Shown one piece after another: positions 7,907-17,227 of a stretch of DNA of 64,000 nt. The stretch lies in the NCBI GenBank assembly GCA_034189025.1, contig JAXHVS010000055.1, positions 27,214 through 91,213 on the forward strand, written 5' to 3'. The notes beneath the pieces were generated by a model, which saw nothing but the letters and a program-made list of their open reading frames with translations, did no database searches and was not told where the DNA came from. Positions within the stretch are counted from its first letter, which is position 1. Every line of letters starts with the position of its first letter. The DNA comes from UBA12077 sp034189025. Lineage in GTDB: Bacteria; Bacteroidota; Bacteroidia; Bacteroidales; UBA12077. Both the position numbers and the translations under genes were made by a program.

Positions 7907-8902
7907 TTATCGTAAGTTTTCAGTAAGTAATTTTATTTCTATTGCTGGAGAAATCTTTTCATACAGGATGTTATAAACAGCTTCGGTAATGGGCATATTT
8001 ACTAAATATTTTTTATTGATCTCAATAATTGATTTTACAGCATAATAACCTTCGGCAATCATATTCATTTCCAACTGTGCCGATTTTACCGAATAGCCTT
8101 TTCCAATCATATTTCCAAAGGTTCTGTTCCTGCTAAATTGAGAATATGCGGTAACCATTAAATCGCCCAAATAGGCAGAACCTTCAATGTCTCGTTGAAT
8201 AGGGTGTACGGCATCAACAAAACGTTTTATTTCTTGTATGGCATTGGCAATTAATACTGCATTAAAATTATCGCCATAGCCTAATCCATGACAAATTCCC
8301 GCCGCAATAGCAAAAACATTTTTTAAAACGGCAGAATATTCTATTCCATAAATATCGTCTGAAATACTTGTCTTGATATAATGTGATGATAATATATTGG
8401 CGATCTGGCGCGCAATTTTTAAATTTTGTGATGCAATGGTAAGATATGACAAACGTTCAAAAGCTACTTCTTCTGCATGGCATGGGCCGGAAATAACAGC
8501 AAAATTTTCAAAAGGAACCTGGTAATGTTGGTTAAAGAATTCGCCAATAATTAAATTTTCGTCGGGGACAATCCCTTTAATAGCAGAAACAATGGTTTTA
8601 TCACTAATATCATTAGATAAACCCTCCAGAGCCGATTTAAGAAAAGCTGATGGTATAGCAAAAATCAGAATATCTGCATTTTCCACAGCATCACTTAAGT
8701 TGCTATAAAATGAGATTTTTTGGGTGTCGATGGAAACAGCACTTAAATAAAAGTTATTGTGTTTATGTTGTTTTATAAACTCAATTTTTTCTTTGCTCCG
8801 CATATACCAATGAATATGATTGGTATTTTCCAAGAGCATTTTAATTATAGCTGTTGCCCAGCTGCCCCCGCCTAATATTGCTATTTTGGGTTCTTCGTTC
8901 AT
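7907..8902 (-). CDS. gpsA: NAD(P)H-dependent glycerol-3-phosphate dehydrogenase
   Basis: 331 aa, cytoplasmic. It reduces dihydroxyacetone phosphate to sn-glycerol-3-phosphate, the backbone for phospholipids. The N-terminal Rossmann motif is ILGGGSWATA (about 9-18), followed by FAIPS and the family motif VSAIKGI (about 105-111), then EYSAVLKNVFAIAAGI with the catalytic lysine (about 187-202) and GDLMVTAYS-FSRNRTFG. It is separated from lysS by a single base, so the two are translationally close and surely one transcript. Length and motifs are normal. Confidence 0.95.
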   Translation of the reverse strand: MNEEPKIAILGGGSWATAIIKMLLENTNHIHWYMRSKEKIEFIKQHKHNNFYLSAVSIDTQKISFYSNLSDAVENADILIFAIPSAFLKSALEGLSNDISDKTIVSAIKGIVPDENLIIGEFFNQHYQVPFENFAVISGPCHAEEVAFERLSYLTIASQNLKIARQIANILSSHYIKTSISDDIYGIEYSAVLKNVFAIAAGICHGLGYGDNFNAVLIANAIQEIKRFVDAVHPIQRDIEGSAYLGDLMVTAYSQFSRNRTFGNMIGKGYSVKSAQLEMNMIAEGYYAVKSIIEINKKYLVNMPITEAVYNILYEKISPAIEIKLLTENLR

Positions 8903-8903
8903 G

Positions 8904-10640
8904 CTAATTGTTTATTTTTTCGATCCATTTTTTTACGTCATCCTGACTGGGATTTTTTAATCCCATTTTGTGTTTTTTATTGGTTCCGCACAACTTTTGA
9001 TGCAAAGCTCCAGGATTTAAATCACGCATGCTTTCTACGGTTAAATAACCCGATTTTTGAACTACAGGGACCCATTCTTCCGGGATTCCAATCGCTATAT
9101 ATTTTGCCGGTTCATCTTTTAGTACTTTTTTCTCGGGCCGCATTTGAGGAAAAAATAATACATCCTGAATGGATGGTGAATTGGTCATTATCATCGATAA
9201 TCGGTCTATTCCAATGCCCAACCCTGCTGTTGGAGGCATACCGTATTCAATGGCTTTTAAGAAATCTTCATCTAACACCATTGCTTCTTCATCGCCGCGT
9301 TTACCTAAAATTAATTGTTGCTCAAAACGCTTGCGCTGGTCAATGGGGTCGTTCAACTCCGAATAAGCATTACAGATTTCTTTTCCATTGCAAATGGCTT
9401 CGAATCGTTCAACCAGGCCCTCTTTACTTCTATGCTTTTTAGCAAGCGGTGACATTTCTATGGGATAATCGGTAATAAATGTGGGCTGAATAAGTTTCGA
9501 CTCACATTTTTCTCCAAAAATTTCATCAATAAGTTTCCCCTTACCCATGGTTTCATCAATTTCCACGTCAAGCTTTTTGGCTGTTTCAGCCAATTCTTTT
9601 TCATTCATTTCCGAAATATTTATACCCGTAAATTCATGAATAGCTTCAAACATAGTATATCTTTTCCAAGGGCGTTTGAAATCAATCTCATTTTCGCCAA
9701 CAATTACTTTTGTTGTTCCATGAATATCGATGGCAATTTTTTCAACCATCTCTTCCACCAAATCCATCATCCAGTTGTAATCCTTATAGGCTACATAAAG
9801 CTCCATTTGGGTAAATTCCGGATTGTGGAAACGGCTCATACCTTCGTTACGAAAATCTTTGGCAAATTCGTAAACACCATCAAAACCACCAACAATTAAC
9901 CGTTTTAAATACAACTCATTAGCAATACGTAAATATAAAGTTTGGTCTAAGGTGTTATGAAATGTTTTAAATGGACGCGCAGCTGCTCCTCCGTAAAGAG
10001 GTTGTAAAATAGGCGTTTCAACTTCAAGATAACCTTTGCTGTTTAAAAACGCACGCATCGAATTGGTAAGTTTCGTCCTTTTTACAAAAGCTTCTTTAGT
10101 TGAAGGATTCACAATTAAATCCAAATGACGTTGGCGATAACGTTGTTCGGCATCGGAAAATGCGTCATATACTTTGCCGTCTTTTTCTTTTACTACGGGT
10201 AGTGGCTTTATGGATTTGCTTAAAAGAGTTAGTTTTTTTGCTTGTATTGAAATTTCTCCAACTTTTGTTTTAAAGACTTTTCCTCTAATACCTATAATAT
10301 CACCAATGTCTAAATGTTTTTTAAATACTACATTGTACAAAGTTTTATTTGTACTTGGGCATAAAATATCACGATTAAAATAAATTTGAATTTTTCCATC
10401 ATTATCTTGTAATTCAATAAATGATGCTTTACCCATTATCCTCCTGCTCATTATTCTTCCTGCTACCCTAATTTTTGCGTATTTATACTTTGATAATTTT
10501 TCATAATTAGAGAGAATATCTTGAGAAGTATGGGTTACTTCAAACTCTTCTGCCGGATAGGGATTAATCCCCAACTTTCTTAATTCTTCTAATGATTGTC
10601 TGCGAATAACCTCCTGTTCGCTCAACTCTAAATTTATCAT
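8904..10640 (-). CDS. lysS: Lysine--tRNA ligase (class II)
   Basis: 578 aa; charges tRNA-Lys in the cytoplasm. An N-terminal OB-fold anticodon-binding domain (about 55-170, with IRVAGRIMSRR and GKASFIELQDNDGKIQIYF) precedes the class II catalytic core. The core shows motif 2 (FRNEGMSRFHNPEFTQMELY, about 263-282) and motif 3 (GLGIGIDRLSMIM, about 473-485). The C-terminal 70 residues (PEEWVPVVQKSGYLTVESMR and onward) are an extra helical tail typical of Bacteroidota LysS and absent from E. coli LysS. First gene of lysS-gpsA-pgi, with a TATCTTTG promoter element 40 bp upstream. Confidence 0.96.
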   Translation of the reverse strand: MINLELSEQEVIRRQSLEELRKLGINPYPAEEFEVTHTSQDILSNYEKLSKYKYAKIRVAGRIMSRRIMGKASFIELQDNDGKIQIYFNRDILCPSTNKTLYNVVFKKHLDIGDIIGIRGKVFKTKVGEISIQAKKLTLLSKSIKPLPVVKEKDGKVYDAFSDAEQRYRQRHLDLIVNPSTKEAFVKRTKLTNSMRAFLNSKGYLEVETPILQPLYGGAAARPFKTFHNTLDQTLYLRIANELYLKRLIVGGFDGVYEFAKDFRNEGMSRFHNPEFTQMELYVAYKDYNWMMDLVEEMVEKIAIDIHGTTKVIVGENEIDFKRPWKRYTMFEAIHEFTGINISEMNEKELAETAKKLDVEIDETMGKGKLIDEIFGEKCESKLIQPTFITDYPIEMSPLAKKHRSKEGLVERFEAICNGKEICNAYSELNDPIDQRKRFEQQLILGKRGDEEAMVLDEDFLKAIEYGMPPTAGLGIGIDRLSMIMTNSPSIQDVLFFPQMRPEKKVLKDEPAKYIAIGIPEEWVPVVQKSGYLTVESMRDLNPGALHQKLCGTNKKHKMGLKNPSQDDVKKWIEKINN

Positions 10641-10679
10641 ATAATATTTTAATATTTATTGTATTTGTAAAAAACGGTA

Positions 10680-10687
10680 CAAAGATA
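10680..10687 (-). promoter_or_regulatory. Candidate -7 element (TATCTTTG) for lysS-gpsA-pgi
   Basis: CAAAGATA on the plus strand reads TATCTTTG on the minus strand, a perfect TAnnTTTG. The lysS ATG lies 40 bp downstream. The -33 half is not clear. Confidence 0.5.
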
Positions 10688-10854
10688 TAATTAAATCGTT
10701 AATTAAATGATGTATAAATAAATCAAAATGTTAATTTAGAACAAGTTATTGATTTTATCTCTTTGTTTAAATTATAAAGTGTTGGTTTTTAGAATTCTGT
10801 CTGTGTTCTTTTTGATTTAGGAATAAATCATACCTGTTTTTATTTAGAATAATT

Positions 10855-10862
10855 TAAATTTG
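10855..10862 (+). promoter_or_regulatory. Candidate -7 element (TAAATTTG) for lipA-lipB-recJ
   Basis: TAAATTTG matches TAnnTTTG and lies 40 bp before the lipA ATG at 10902. It overlaps a TTG at 10860 that would otherwise allow a longer lipA frame, so it argues against that upstream start. The -33 element is weak. The other part of the 10641-10854 gap holds only the lysS promoter motif. Confidence 0.45.
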
Positions 10863-10901
10863 TATAATAATAAAATTTTGGCAGATAAATATTTTGTTAT
10901 T

Positions 10902-11774
10902 ATGGATTCTGAAAGAAAAGATAGAAGAAGATTGCCACGATGGATGAAAATGCAGATGCCTAAAGGAGAATCTTATTCAAAAGTAAAAAATATTGTTGAA
11001 AAATATGATTTACATACCATTTGTACTAGTGGTAATTGCCCGAATATTGGAGAATGTTGGAATAGAGGAACAGCCACTTTTATGATTTTAGGTGAAATTT
11101 GTACTCGATCGTGTAAGTTTTGTGGTGTAAAAACAGGAAAACCTTTACCTCCCGATTGGGACGAACCAAATAGAGTTGCCGAATCGGTTCGTTTAATGAA
11201 AGTAAAACATTGTGTTATCACTTCTGTCGATCGTGATGATTTGGCCGATGGAGGGGCTGCATTTTGGGCAGCAACGATTAGAAAAATAAAAGAAGTTAAT
11301 CCAGAAACAACTATAGAAACGCTTATTCCGGATTTTGACGGACAAAAAGAGCATATTCAAAAAGTTATTGATGCTGGGCCTGAAGTTATTTCGCATAATT
11401 TAGAAACAACTGAAAGATTAACGCCGCAAATAAGAACTAAAGCACAATACAGAAGAAGCCTGGGGGTTATAGAATATATTGCCACGAAAGGAATTACGAC
11501 GAAATCTGGCATTATGCTCGGACTGGGCGAAACGGAAGAAGAGATATTACAAACCATGGACGATTTAATCGGGATGGGCTGTGAAGTTTTAACTATTGGG
11601 CAATATTTAGCTCCGTCGGCAAATCATTTGCCCGTTAAGGAATATGTTATGCCCGAAAAATTTGAACGGTATAGAGAGATAGGATTGGAAAAAGGATTCC
11701 GTTTTGTCGAAAGTAGCCCTTTGGTAAGATCTTCATATCAGGCAGAAAAACATGTAAAAAGCAAAGTTAGTTAA
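10902..11774 (+). CDS. lipA: Lipoyl synthase (radical SAM)
   Basis: 290 aa from ATG 10902. It inserts two sulfurs into the octanoyl chain on lipoyl domains of pyruvate and 2-oxoglutarate dehydrogenases and the glycine cleavage H protein. Both iron-sulfur sites are present: the auxiliary cluster CX4CX5C (CTSGNCPNIGEC, about 42-53) and the radical SAM CX3CX2C (CTRSCKFC, about 68-75). The C-terminal serine motif SSPLVRSSY is also present. The frame stays open upstream to a TTG at 10860, but that codon lies in a promoter element, and family alignments start near MDSERKDRRRLP. lipB follows after 1 bp. Confidence 0.95.
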   Translation: MDSERKDRRRLPRWMKMQMPKGESYSKVKNIVEKYDLHTICTSGNCPNIGECWNRGTATFMILGEICTRSCKFCGVKTGKPLPPDWDEPNRVAESVRLMKVKHCVITSVDRDDLADGGAAFWAATIRKIKEVNPETTIETLIPDFDGQKEHIQKVIDAGPEVISHNLETTERLTPQIRTKAQYRRSLGVIEYIATKGITTKSGIMLGLGETEEEILQTMDDLIGMGCEVLTIGQYLAPSANHLPVKEYVMPEKFERYREIGLEKGFRFVESSPLVRSSYQAEKHVKSKVS

Positions 11775-11775
11775 G

Positions 11776-12483
11776 ATGGGAAAAATTGATGTTCAATATA
11801 TTGATTTAGGCTTGATCGATTATAAGAAAGCCTGGGATTATCAGGAAGAAATATTTGCCCATTTTTTACAAATAAAATCAAAAAACAGAGATTTGCCTGA
11901 AAATGAGCAGGTAGCCATCGAAAATAAGTTGATATTTTGTGAGCATCCGCACGTTTATACTTTAGGAAAAAGTGGTGAGCAAAACAATCTTTTAATTAGT
12001 GATGAATTTTTAAAAAAGATAAATGCCACCTATTATAAAATTAATCGTGGTGGCGACATTACATATCATGGGCCCGGTCAAATTGTAGGTTATCCGATTA
12101 TTGATCTGGAGCGATTTAACTTGCAGGTGAAACAATATATTGCTAAATTGGAGCAATCAATAATTCTAACGTTAAAACAATTTGGAATTAGCGCTGGAAG
12201 GTTGCCAGGTGCAACAGGTGTTTGGCTGGATGGTGATAATGCTAAGGCTCGAAAAATTTGTGCTATAGGAGTAAAAGCAAGCCGGTTTATTACCATGCAT
12301 GGATTTGCATTTAATGTTAACACCAATCTTGAATACTTTAATCACATTAATCCTTGTGGATTTGTTGATAAGGGGGTAACATCGATGGAAAAGGAGTTAG
12401 GAAGAAAGCTTGATTATAAGAAGGTAAAAGATGTTTTAAGATTAAAGATAGAAGAAGTATTTGGGATGTACCTAAAAAAGTAA
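11776..12483 (+). CDS. lipB: Octanoyl-[ACP]:protein octanoyltransferase
   Basis: 235 aa; moves the octanoyl chain from ACP onto lipoyl domains, making the substrate of LipA. Visible motifs: GGDITYHGPGQIVGYPIIDL (about 93-112), GVW with KICAIGVKASRFITMHGFA (catalytic lysine in AIGVK, about 163-167) and the acyl-cysteine in NPCGFVDKGVTSM (about 193-205). The start ATG follows the lipA stop by one base, so the two are co-translated. recJ follows 19 bp later. With the separate lipoate-protein ligase at 20.7 kb, the cell has both lipoate synthesis and salvage. Confidence 0.95.
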   Translation: MGKIDVQYIDLGLIDYKKAWDYQEEIFAHFLQIKSKNRDLPENEQVAIENKLIFCEHPHVYTLGKSGEQNNLLISDEFLKKINATYYKINRGGDITYHGPGQIVGYPIIDLERFNLQVKQYIAKLEQSIILTLKQFGISAGRLPGATGVWLDGDNAKARKICAIGVKASRFITMHGFAFNVNTNLEYFNHINPCGFVDKGVTSMEKELGRKLDYKKVKDVLRLKIEEVFGMYLKK

Positions 12484-12502
12484 AAAAATATGAAAACTAT
12501 AT

Positions 12503-14233
12503 ATGGAAAAAAGATGGGTATTAAAACCGCGAGGCAATGAAGAAGACGTACAAAAATTAGCTAAAGAATTAAATATTGAGCCTGTTCTGGCAAACCTTCT
12601 GGTTCAAAGGGGAATAAAAACATTTGAACAGTCTAAGGCATTTTTTCGTCCCAGCCTTGATAATCTGTACGATCCTTTTTTAATGAAGGATATGAATCTA
12701 GCCATTGAGCGAATCGAAAAGGCTATTCATAACAACGAAAATATATTAATTTATGGGGACTATGATGTAGATGGAACCACCTCTGTTGCATTAGTGTATA
12801 CTTTCTTGAAAGAATTTTACCCAAACGTGGGCTATTATGTTCCCGATAGATATAGTGAGGGCTACGGGGTTTCGTTGCAAGGCATACAAAATGCACTGGA
12901 AAATAAATTTTCATTAATTATTGCTTTAGACTGTGGGATAAAAGCCAACGAAAAAGTAGATTATGCAAAAAAGCATGGGATTGATTTTATTATTTGTGAT
13001 CATCACTATCCGGGAAAAGAGTTGCCTAATGCCGTTGCTGTTTTAGATTCAAAACGCAGCGATTGCAATTATCCCTTTAAAGAACTTTCTGGATGTGGTG
13101 TAGGTTTTAAGCTTATACAGGCATTTGCTCGAACAAATAATATTCCATTCGAAAAATTAATTCCGTATCTTGATTTAGTTGTTGTTAGTATAGCCTCTGA
13201 TATTGTTCCGATTGTAGATGAAAATAGGATTTTAGCTTATTATGGATTAATTCAATTAAACGAAAAACCCAGACAAGGCTTAAAATCGATAATAAGTCTT
13301 GCGGGATTATCCAGAAAGACAATTAATATTGATGATATTGTATTTAAAATTGGGCCACGGATTAATGCAGCTGGCAGGATGGAATCTGCTCATAAAGCTG
13401 TTGAGTTGTTATTATCAAAGAATTCGACAAAGGCAAAAACTGCAGCCAATAGCGTAAATTTTTTTAACGATGCCCGAAAAAATATCGATCGCCATATTAC
13501 ACAGGAGGCGTTAAGGATTCTTGCGAAAGAACAGGAGAGGGGAGAAAGAAAAACTACTGTTTTATACAATCCGGATTGGCATAAAGGAGTGGTGGGTATA
13601 GTAGCATCCCGATTAATTGAAACATATTATAGGCCAACGGTAATCTTAACCGCATCGAATGGTTTGGCTACCGGTTCAGCCAGGTCGGTAATAGGATTTG
13701 ATATTTACCAGGCGATTGAAGCATGTAGTGATTTGTTAGAAAATTTTGGTGGACACATGTATGCTGCCGGCTTAACTTTACAAATTGACAAAGTGGAGGA
13801 ATTTCAAAAGCGGTTTGAAAATGTTGTAAGCGAAACTATTAAAGATGAACAGCTTATTCCTCAGGTAGAAATAGACGCTGAACTTAATCTTTGCCAAATT
13901 ACACCCAAATTTTATCGTATTTTAAAACAATTTCAACCTTTTGGCCCTGAAAATATGGCACCGGTTTTTGTTACCCGCTATGTTGCAGATAATGGTGAAG
14001 GAAGGATTGTTGGGGTAAGTAAAGAGCACCTGAAATTATCTATTATTCAAGAAGAAGATCCATTTAGAAATTTTGCTGCTATTGCTTTTCAGCAGGCAAA
14101 TCTTTATGAATATATCCATTCGGGAGACTTCTTCGATATCTGTTATTCTGTGGATGAAAATTGCTTTAGAGGGATTAGTAATTTACAATTGAATATCAAA
14201 GATATAAAAGTAAGGAAGAAACATGAAATTTAG
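12503..14233 (+). CDS. recJ: Single-stranded-DNA-specific exonuclease RecJ
   Basis: 576 aa; a 5'-3' single-strand DNA exonuclease acting in recombination and mismatch repair. The DHH phosphoesterase motifs are in order: I YGDYDVDGTTSVAL (about 82-95), II ALDCGIKANEK, III CDHHYPGKELP (about 167-177), IV SIASDIVPI. They are followed by the DHHA1 domain (GRMESAHKAVELL, then GLATGSARSV and GGHMYAAGLTL) and a C-terminal OB region. The manganese-binding residues look intact. Its TAG stop overlaps the TAA stop of the convergent gene by 4 bp (14230-14233), so no terminator fits between them. Confidence 0.95.
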   Translation: MEKRWVLKPRGNEEDVQKLAKELNIEPVLANLLVQRGIKTFEQSKAFFRPSLDNLYDPFLMKDMNLAIERIEKAIHNNENILIYGDYDVDGTTSVALVYTFLKEFYPNVGYYVPDRYSEGYGVSLQGIQNALENKFSLIIALDCGIKANEKVDYAKKHGIDFIICDHHYPGKELPNAVAVLDSKRSDCNYPFKELSGCGVGFKLIQAFARTNNIPFEKLIPYLDLVVVSIASDIVPIVDENRILAYYGLIQLNEKPRQGLKSIISLAGLSRKTINIDDIVFKIGPRINAAGRMESAHKAVELLLSKNSTKAKTAANSVNFFNDARKNIDRHITQEALRILAKEQERGERKTTVLYNPDWHKGVVGIVASRLIETYYRPTVILTASNGLATGSARSVIGFDIYQAIEACSDLLENFGGHMYAAGLTLQIDKVEEFQKRFENVVSETIKDEQLIPQVEIDAELNLCQITPKFYRILKQFQPFGPENMAPVFVTRYVADNGEGRIVGVSKEHLKLSIIQEEDPFRNFAAIAFQQANLYEYIHSGDFFDICYSVDENCFRGISNLQLNIKDIKVRKKHEI

Positions 14234-16320
14234 AACTTAATGCGTAGCTGGGCTTTTATCTCCGATTTTGTATTTCCGTTGATTTGATTTAATCCGGAGG
14301 AGATTACTTCTTTATCTGCATAGTATGTTTGTGAATATTTAATCCACAAATCGATAAAATCGACAATTGTATACTTAACATTAAAATAAAAGCGGGTTCC
14401 TTTTGAGTAATAGGCAGGAATAGAAAATGCATATAAAATGTCACTTTCGTATGCATAAACCCTTGTGTTATAAGATTCAGTATCAAAAACAGCAAAACGG
14501 GTATTTAACGATAGTGGAACTTTCTTTAAATCATAAAAGATATCTTGGTAAATCATATATCCATATTCTGCAGGCAAACTCCCTTCCTGGTATTTTGTTG
14601 TTTCAATCCTGTTTTTAATGGCAAGTTGCTTGTTAATTTGGTAGGCTAAGTGTAAGCGTGTTTTTAAAAGTTTTTCATCTATTATCTGGTCAATTCCTGT
14701 TTCTGCATTTTGGTTTTTTTGTTTTATCTCGTTTTTTATCCGCAAGTAAATGCTGAAATTTCGGGTTGGGTTGTAATCGGTTTGTACAAACCATTCGTTG
14801 CCTTGTGATGGAGCATCTACCCCTGTTTTTAACCACAAAAACCGATAGGTGTCGAAATACGAAGTTATGGTCCAGTGTTTTATTGGATGAACTTCCAGTC
14901 CAAAATATAATCCCGATTCATTACGCACATTACTGGTTTCGCCAAAGGCATTGCTATAATTTGCCTGGTAATTTTTGTCATAATGCCTGTGTAAAACCGA
15001 CATTGAAATTTGTGGAGCCAAATTGATAAGCATGCTGTTTAAAAATGCTTTCCCTCCATTTTGGCCTATGGCTTCTTCGCCAAAAAAATAAAAATCACGG
15101 ATACTAAACTGGTAGTCTAGGCTGAGGTTGGCATTTTCACTTCCACGATAATTAAATTGATTTTCGGGTGTTGTATCTTTTATTAAGGTAGCTCCATATT
15201 TGTAATATACTCCAGTAACTCCCAATTTAAAACTTTTATGATTATACGAAATATTTCCTCCGGCAATTTGCTCATGAATGGCATTTTTATCTTCTAATTG
15301 AGAAGGTGTTGCATGAATTCCTGAGTTTTGAAATGATGTTACAGTAGAAATCTCATTATCAATACTATCTTGTATATTGGCATCAATATTTTTGTAAGAG
15401 AAGAAGGCTGAAATATCAATATTTTTTATGGCAACAGTAGTTCCTACACCACGCATAAAAACATTCTCATTAGTAGATGAGTATTTTCTCAGTCCCTGAG
15501 CTCTTTTTCTAATATTTAAAACATAGGGAGATTTTCCCATGCCAAAATCCGACCACAGAATAAGCCCTTGTCCATATTTTGCTTCAAAGTCTCCCAGCGT
15601 TATAGTTTTAAAAACGCCCATATTGTTTAGCTGCAGGTGGGCAGAATAATAATCAAAACCATTTTTATTACTGCCTATAAAAAATTCTTCACCCGGGTCT
15701 TTCTCGGCTGTAAATCCAAAATATACTTTGTCTCTGTATTGAAATTTATAGCGAGTATAAATTCTGTATGAACTTCCCAAATATCTTGAGTTAGGGCTTG
15801 CTGCCATGGCCGAATCGGAAATGGAACTATAGCCAACCTGTTCTTCCAGAACATCTTGGGCCCGAATAAAAATTTGGTTATTGCCATATTTCAGCACATT
15901 TTTAAAAGAGGTTTTACGTTCGGTAATTTCTTCAGTAACTGTTATAAAAGGTAAAATCGTTTCTATATCATTAAAAGAAAACCCATGTACTAGCTGTAAT
16001 TCATAGATGGAAACCATTTCGCCGTTTCTGGCAATATAATCTTCAAGGCTTTTGATTTGAAAATCATTTAAGATTTGGAGTTTTTCTAATTCTTCCTGTG
16101 AAGCAGTGTTAAGATTTAAAGGATTGTATAAATAAAAGTTTAGATCATCGTATAGTGTTGTGTAGTCCAATTCTTCATCGGTTGAGCTGGCAATTTCTTC
16201 AATCAGGTCTTCTAGTGTTTGTTTAGCATAAGGTTCGGTTTGAGCAGTTACTATCTTAGTAGTTAACAGAAATAACAACATTAAAATAGTTTGATTAAAT
16301 CTATTCGTTTTAAAAACCAT
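14230..16320 (-). CDS. Secreted helix-hairpin-helix protein with outer-membrane beta-barrel-like C-terminus
   Basis: 696 aa. A signal peptide (about 1-26, ending TTKIVTAQ) leads into ComEA-like tandem helix-hairpin-helix motifs at about 70-135 (NLNTASQEELEKLQIL and later MVSIYELQLVHGF). The remaining 540 residues alternate polar and aromatic residues, with many Tyr-rich strands (YSAHLQLNNMG, FYFNVKYTIVDFIDLWIKYS), and end in LRIKF, a terminal aromatic typical of outer-membrane barrels. Helix-hairpin-helix motifs usually bind DNA, so a DNA-handling protein at the outer membrane is possible; it may instead be a protein-protein module. Its start overlaps the end of the upstream outer-membrane gene by 11 bp, so the pair is translationally coupled. 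Function unproven. Confidence 0.75.
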   Translation of the reverse strand: MVFKTNRFNQTILMLLFLLTTKIVTAQTEPYAKQTLEDLIEEIASSTDEELDYTTLYDDLNFYLYNPLNLNTASQEELEKLQILNDFQIKSLEDYIARNGEMVSIYELQLVHGFSFNDIETILPFITVTEEITERKTSFKNVLKYGNNQIFIRAQDVLEEQVGYSSISDSAMAASPNSRYLGSSYRIYTRYKFQYRDKVYFGFTAEKDPGEEFFIGSNKNGFDYYSAHLQLNNMGVFKTITLGDFEAKYGQGLILWSDFGMGKSPYVLNIRKRAQGLRKYSSTNENVFMRGVGTTVAIKNIDISAFFSYKNIDANIQDSIDNEISTVTSFQNSGIHATPSQLEDKNAIHEQIAGGNISYNHKSFKLGVTGVYYKYGATLIKDTTPENQFNYRGSENANLSLDYQFSIRDFYFFGEEAIGQNGGKAFLNSMLINLAPQISMSVLHRHYDKNYQANYSNAFGETSNVRNESGLYFGLEVHPIKHWTITSYFDTYRFLWLKTGVDAPSQGNEWFVQTDYNPTRNFSIYLRIKNEIKQKNQNAETGIDQIIDEKLLKTRLHLAYQINKQLAIKNRIETTKYQEGSLPAEYGYMIYQDIFYDLKKVPLSLNTRFAVFDTESYNTRVYAYESDILYAFSIPAYYSKGTRFYFNVKYTIVDFIDLWIKYSQTYYADKEVISSGLNQINGNTKSEIKAQLRIKF

Positions 16321-17110
16321 AACCTATAGTAAATGATGGTGTAAAACCTAAAGTTTGATGTTTTAGGAATCCAATATGGGCATTTATATTGATGTAATGG
16401 AATCCAACTCCAAAAGAATATCTTGTCGGATTTGTAGAAACCCCTGCCTGGAGCGACACATAATCTATTAGTTGATAATTTAACCCAGCTTTGAAAATAG
16501 CATCGTATTTAATATCTTTTTCAGTTTCAATACCCAGAAATACTTTGTCAGAAAATAAATATCCGGCACCCAGTTTAAAAATAGTTGGAATATCTTCTTT
16601 TCCGATTTTACTTCTTGATGGATTATATACATGTGCTCCGATAAATAGATTTTCAATGGGTTGTGAAAGGATACCCACCTCAAAATTTACGGCATTCGAT
16701 GAACCATAATTATCGGCAATTCGTGTACTTAAATAATTGATTTGCAATCCTGCGGCAAAATATCGGGTAAATGAGCGGCCAAAGGCAAGGCCTGCCTGCA
16801 TCTCATTATATTGCGAAAAACCAAAATAGGAATAGGAACCACCTATGGTTCCTGTTTTTGTAGGGAAAGCAAAACCTATTCCTTGAGTGTTTTGTTGTTT
16901 TATAAATCCCGATTGATGAAAAGCTCCTACCGAAATGTCAGTTAAATAACCTAATCCCGCCTGGTTATGGTAAACAGACCAAATATCGGTCATTGTAACA
17001 GAAGTGTTGCTCATTGCAGCAGATTTTCCTGCTTCAATGTTAATATTTTGGGCATGGGATTCAGCCAGCCAAAAAAATAAGGTTAAAAGAAATAAGTATC
17101 TAATATTCAT
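16310..17110 (-). CDS. Outer-membrane protein, PorV/PorQ- or FadL-like barrel
   Basis: 266 aa from ATG 17110 (MNIRYLFLLTLFFWLAESHAQ, a clear signal peptide). A start at 17131 adds seven residues and is less likely. After cleavage the sequence begins NINIEAGKSAAMSNTSVTMTDIWSVYHNQAGLGYL, the N-A-S-T--D-WSV--NQAGL pattern of Bacteroidota FadL/PorV-like barrels. The rest is beta-strand repeats ending in FTIGYGF with a terminal Phe. It is upstream of, and overlaps by 11 bp, the helix-hairpin-helix outer-membrane gene, so the two products probably work together. The terminator at 17228-17260 separates it from purE. Confidence 0.75.
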   Translation of the reverse strand: MNIRYLFLLTLFFWLAESHAQNINIEAGKSAAMSNTSVTMTDIWSVYHNQAGLGYLTDISVGAFHQSGFIKQQNTQGIGFAFPTKTGTIGGSYSYFGFSQYNEMQAGLAFGRSFTRYFAAGLQINYLSTRIADNYGSSNAVNFEVGILSQPIENLFIGAHVYNPSRSKIGKEDIPTIFKLGAGYLFSDKVFLGIETEKDIKYDAIFKAGLNYQLIDYVSLQAGVSTNPTRYSFGVGFHYININAHIGFLKHQTLGFTPSFTIGYGF

Positions 17111-17227
17111 GAAATGATTTATAATCGTCATAGAGTTTTTATTTCATTCTAAAATAGGGTATGAAGATACAATTATAATTTTTTTAATTGAAATGGATGA
17201 TGAAATTAATGTCTTTTCTGAAAGTAT

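Noticed and set aside
9104..9442. 112-codon plus-strand ORF opposite lysS
   Set aside because: Lies wholly inside the conserved catalytic core of lysS on the other strand; its translation has no recognisable features.
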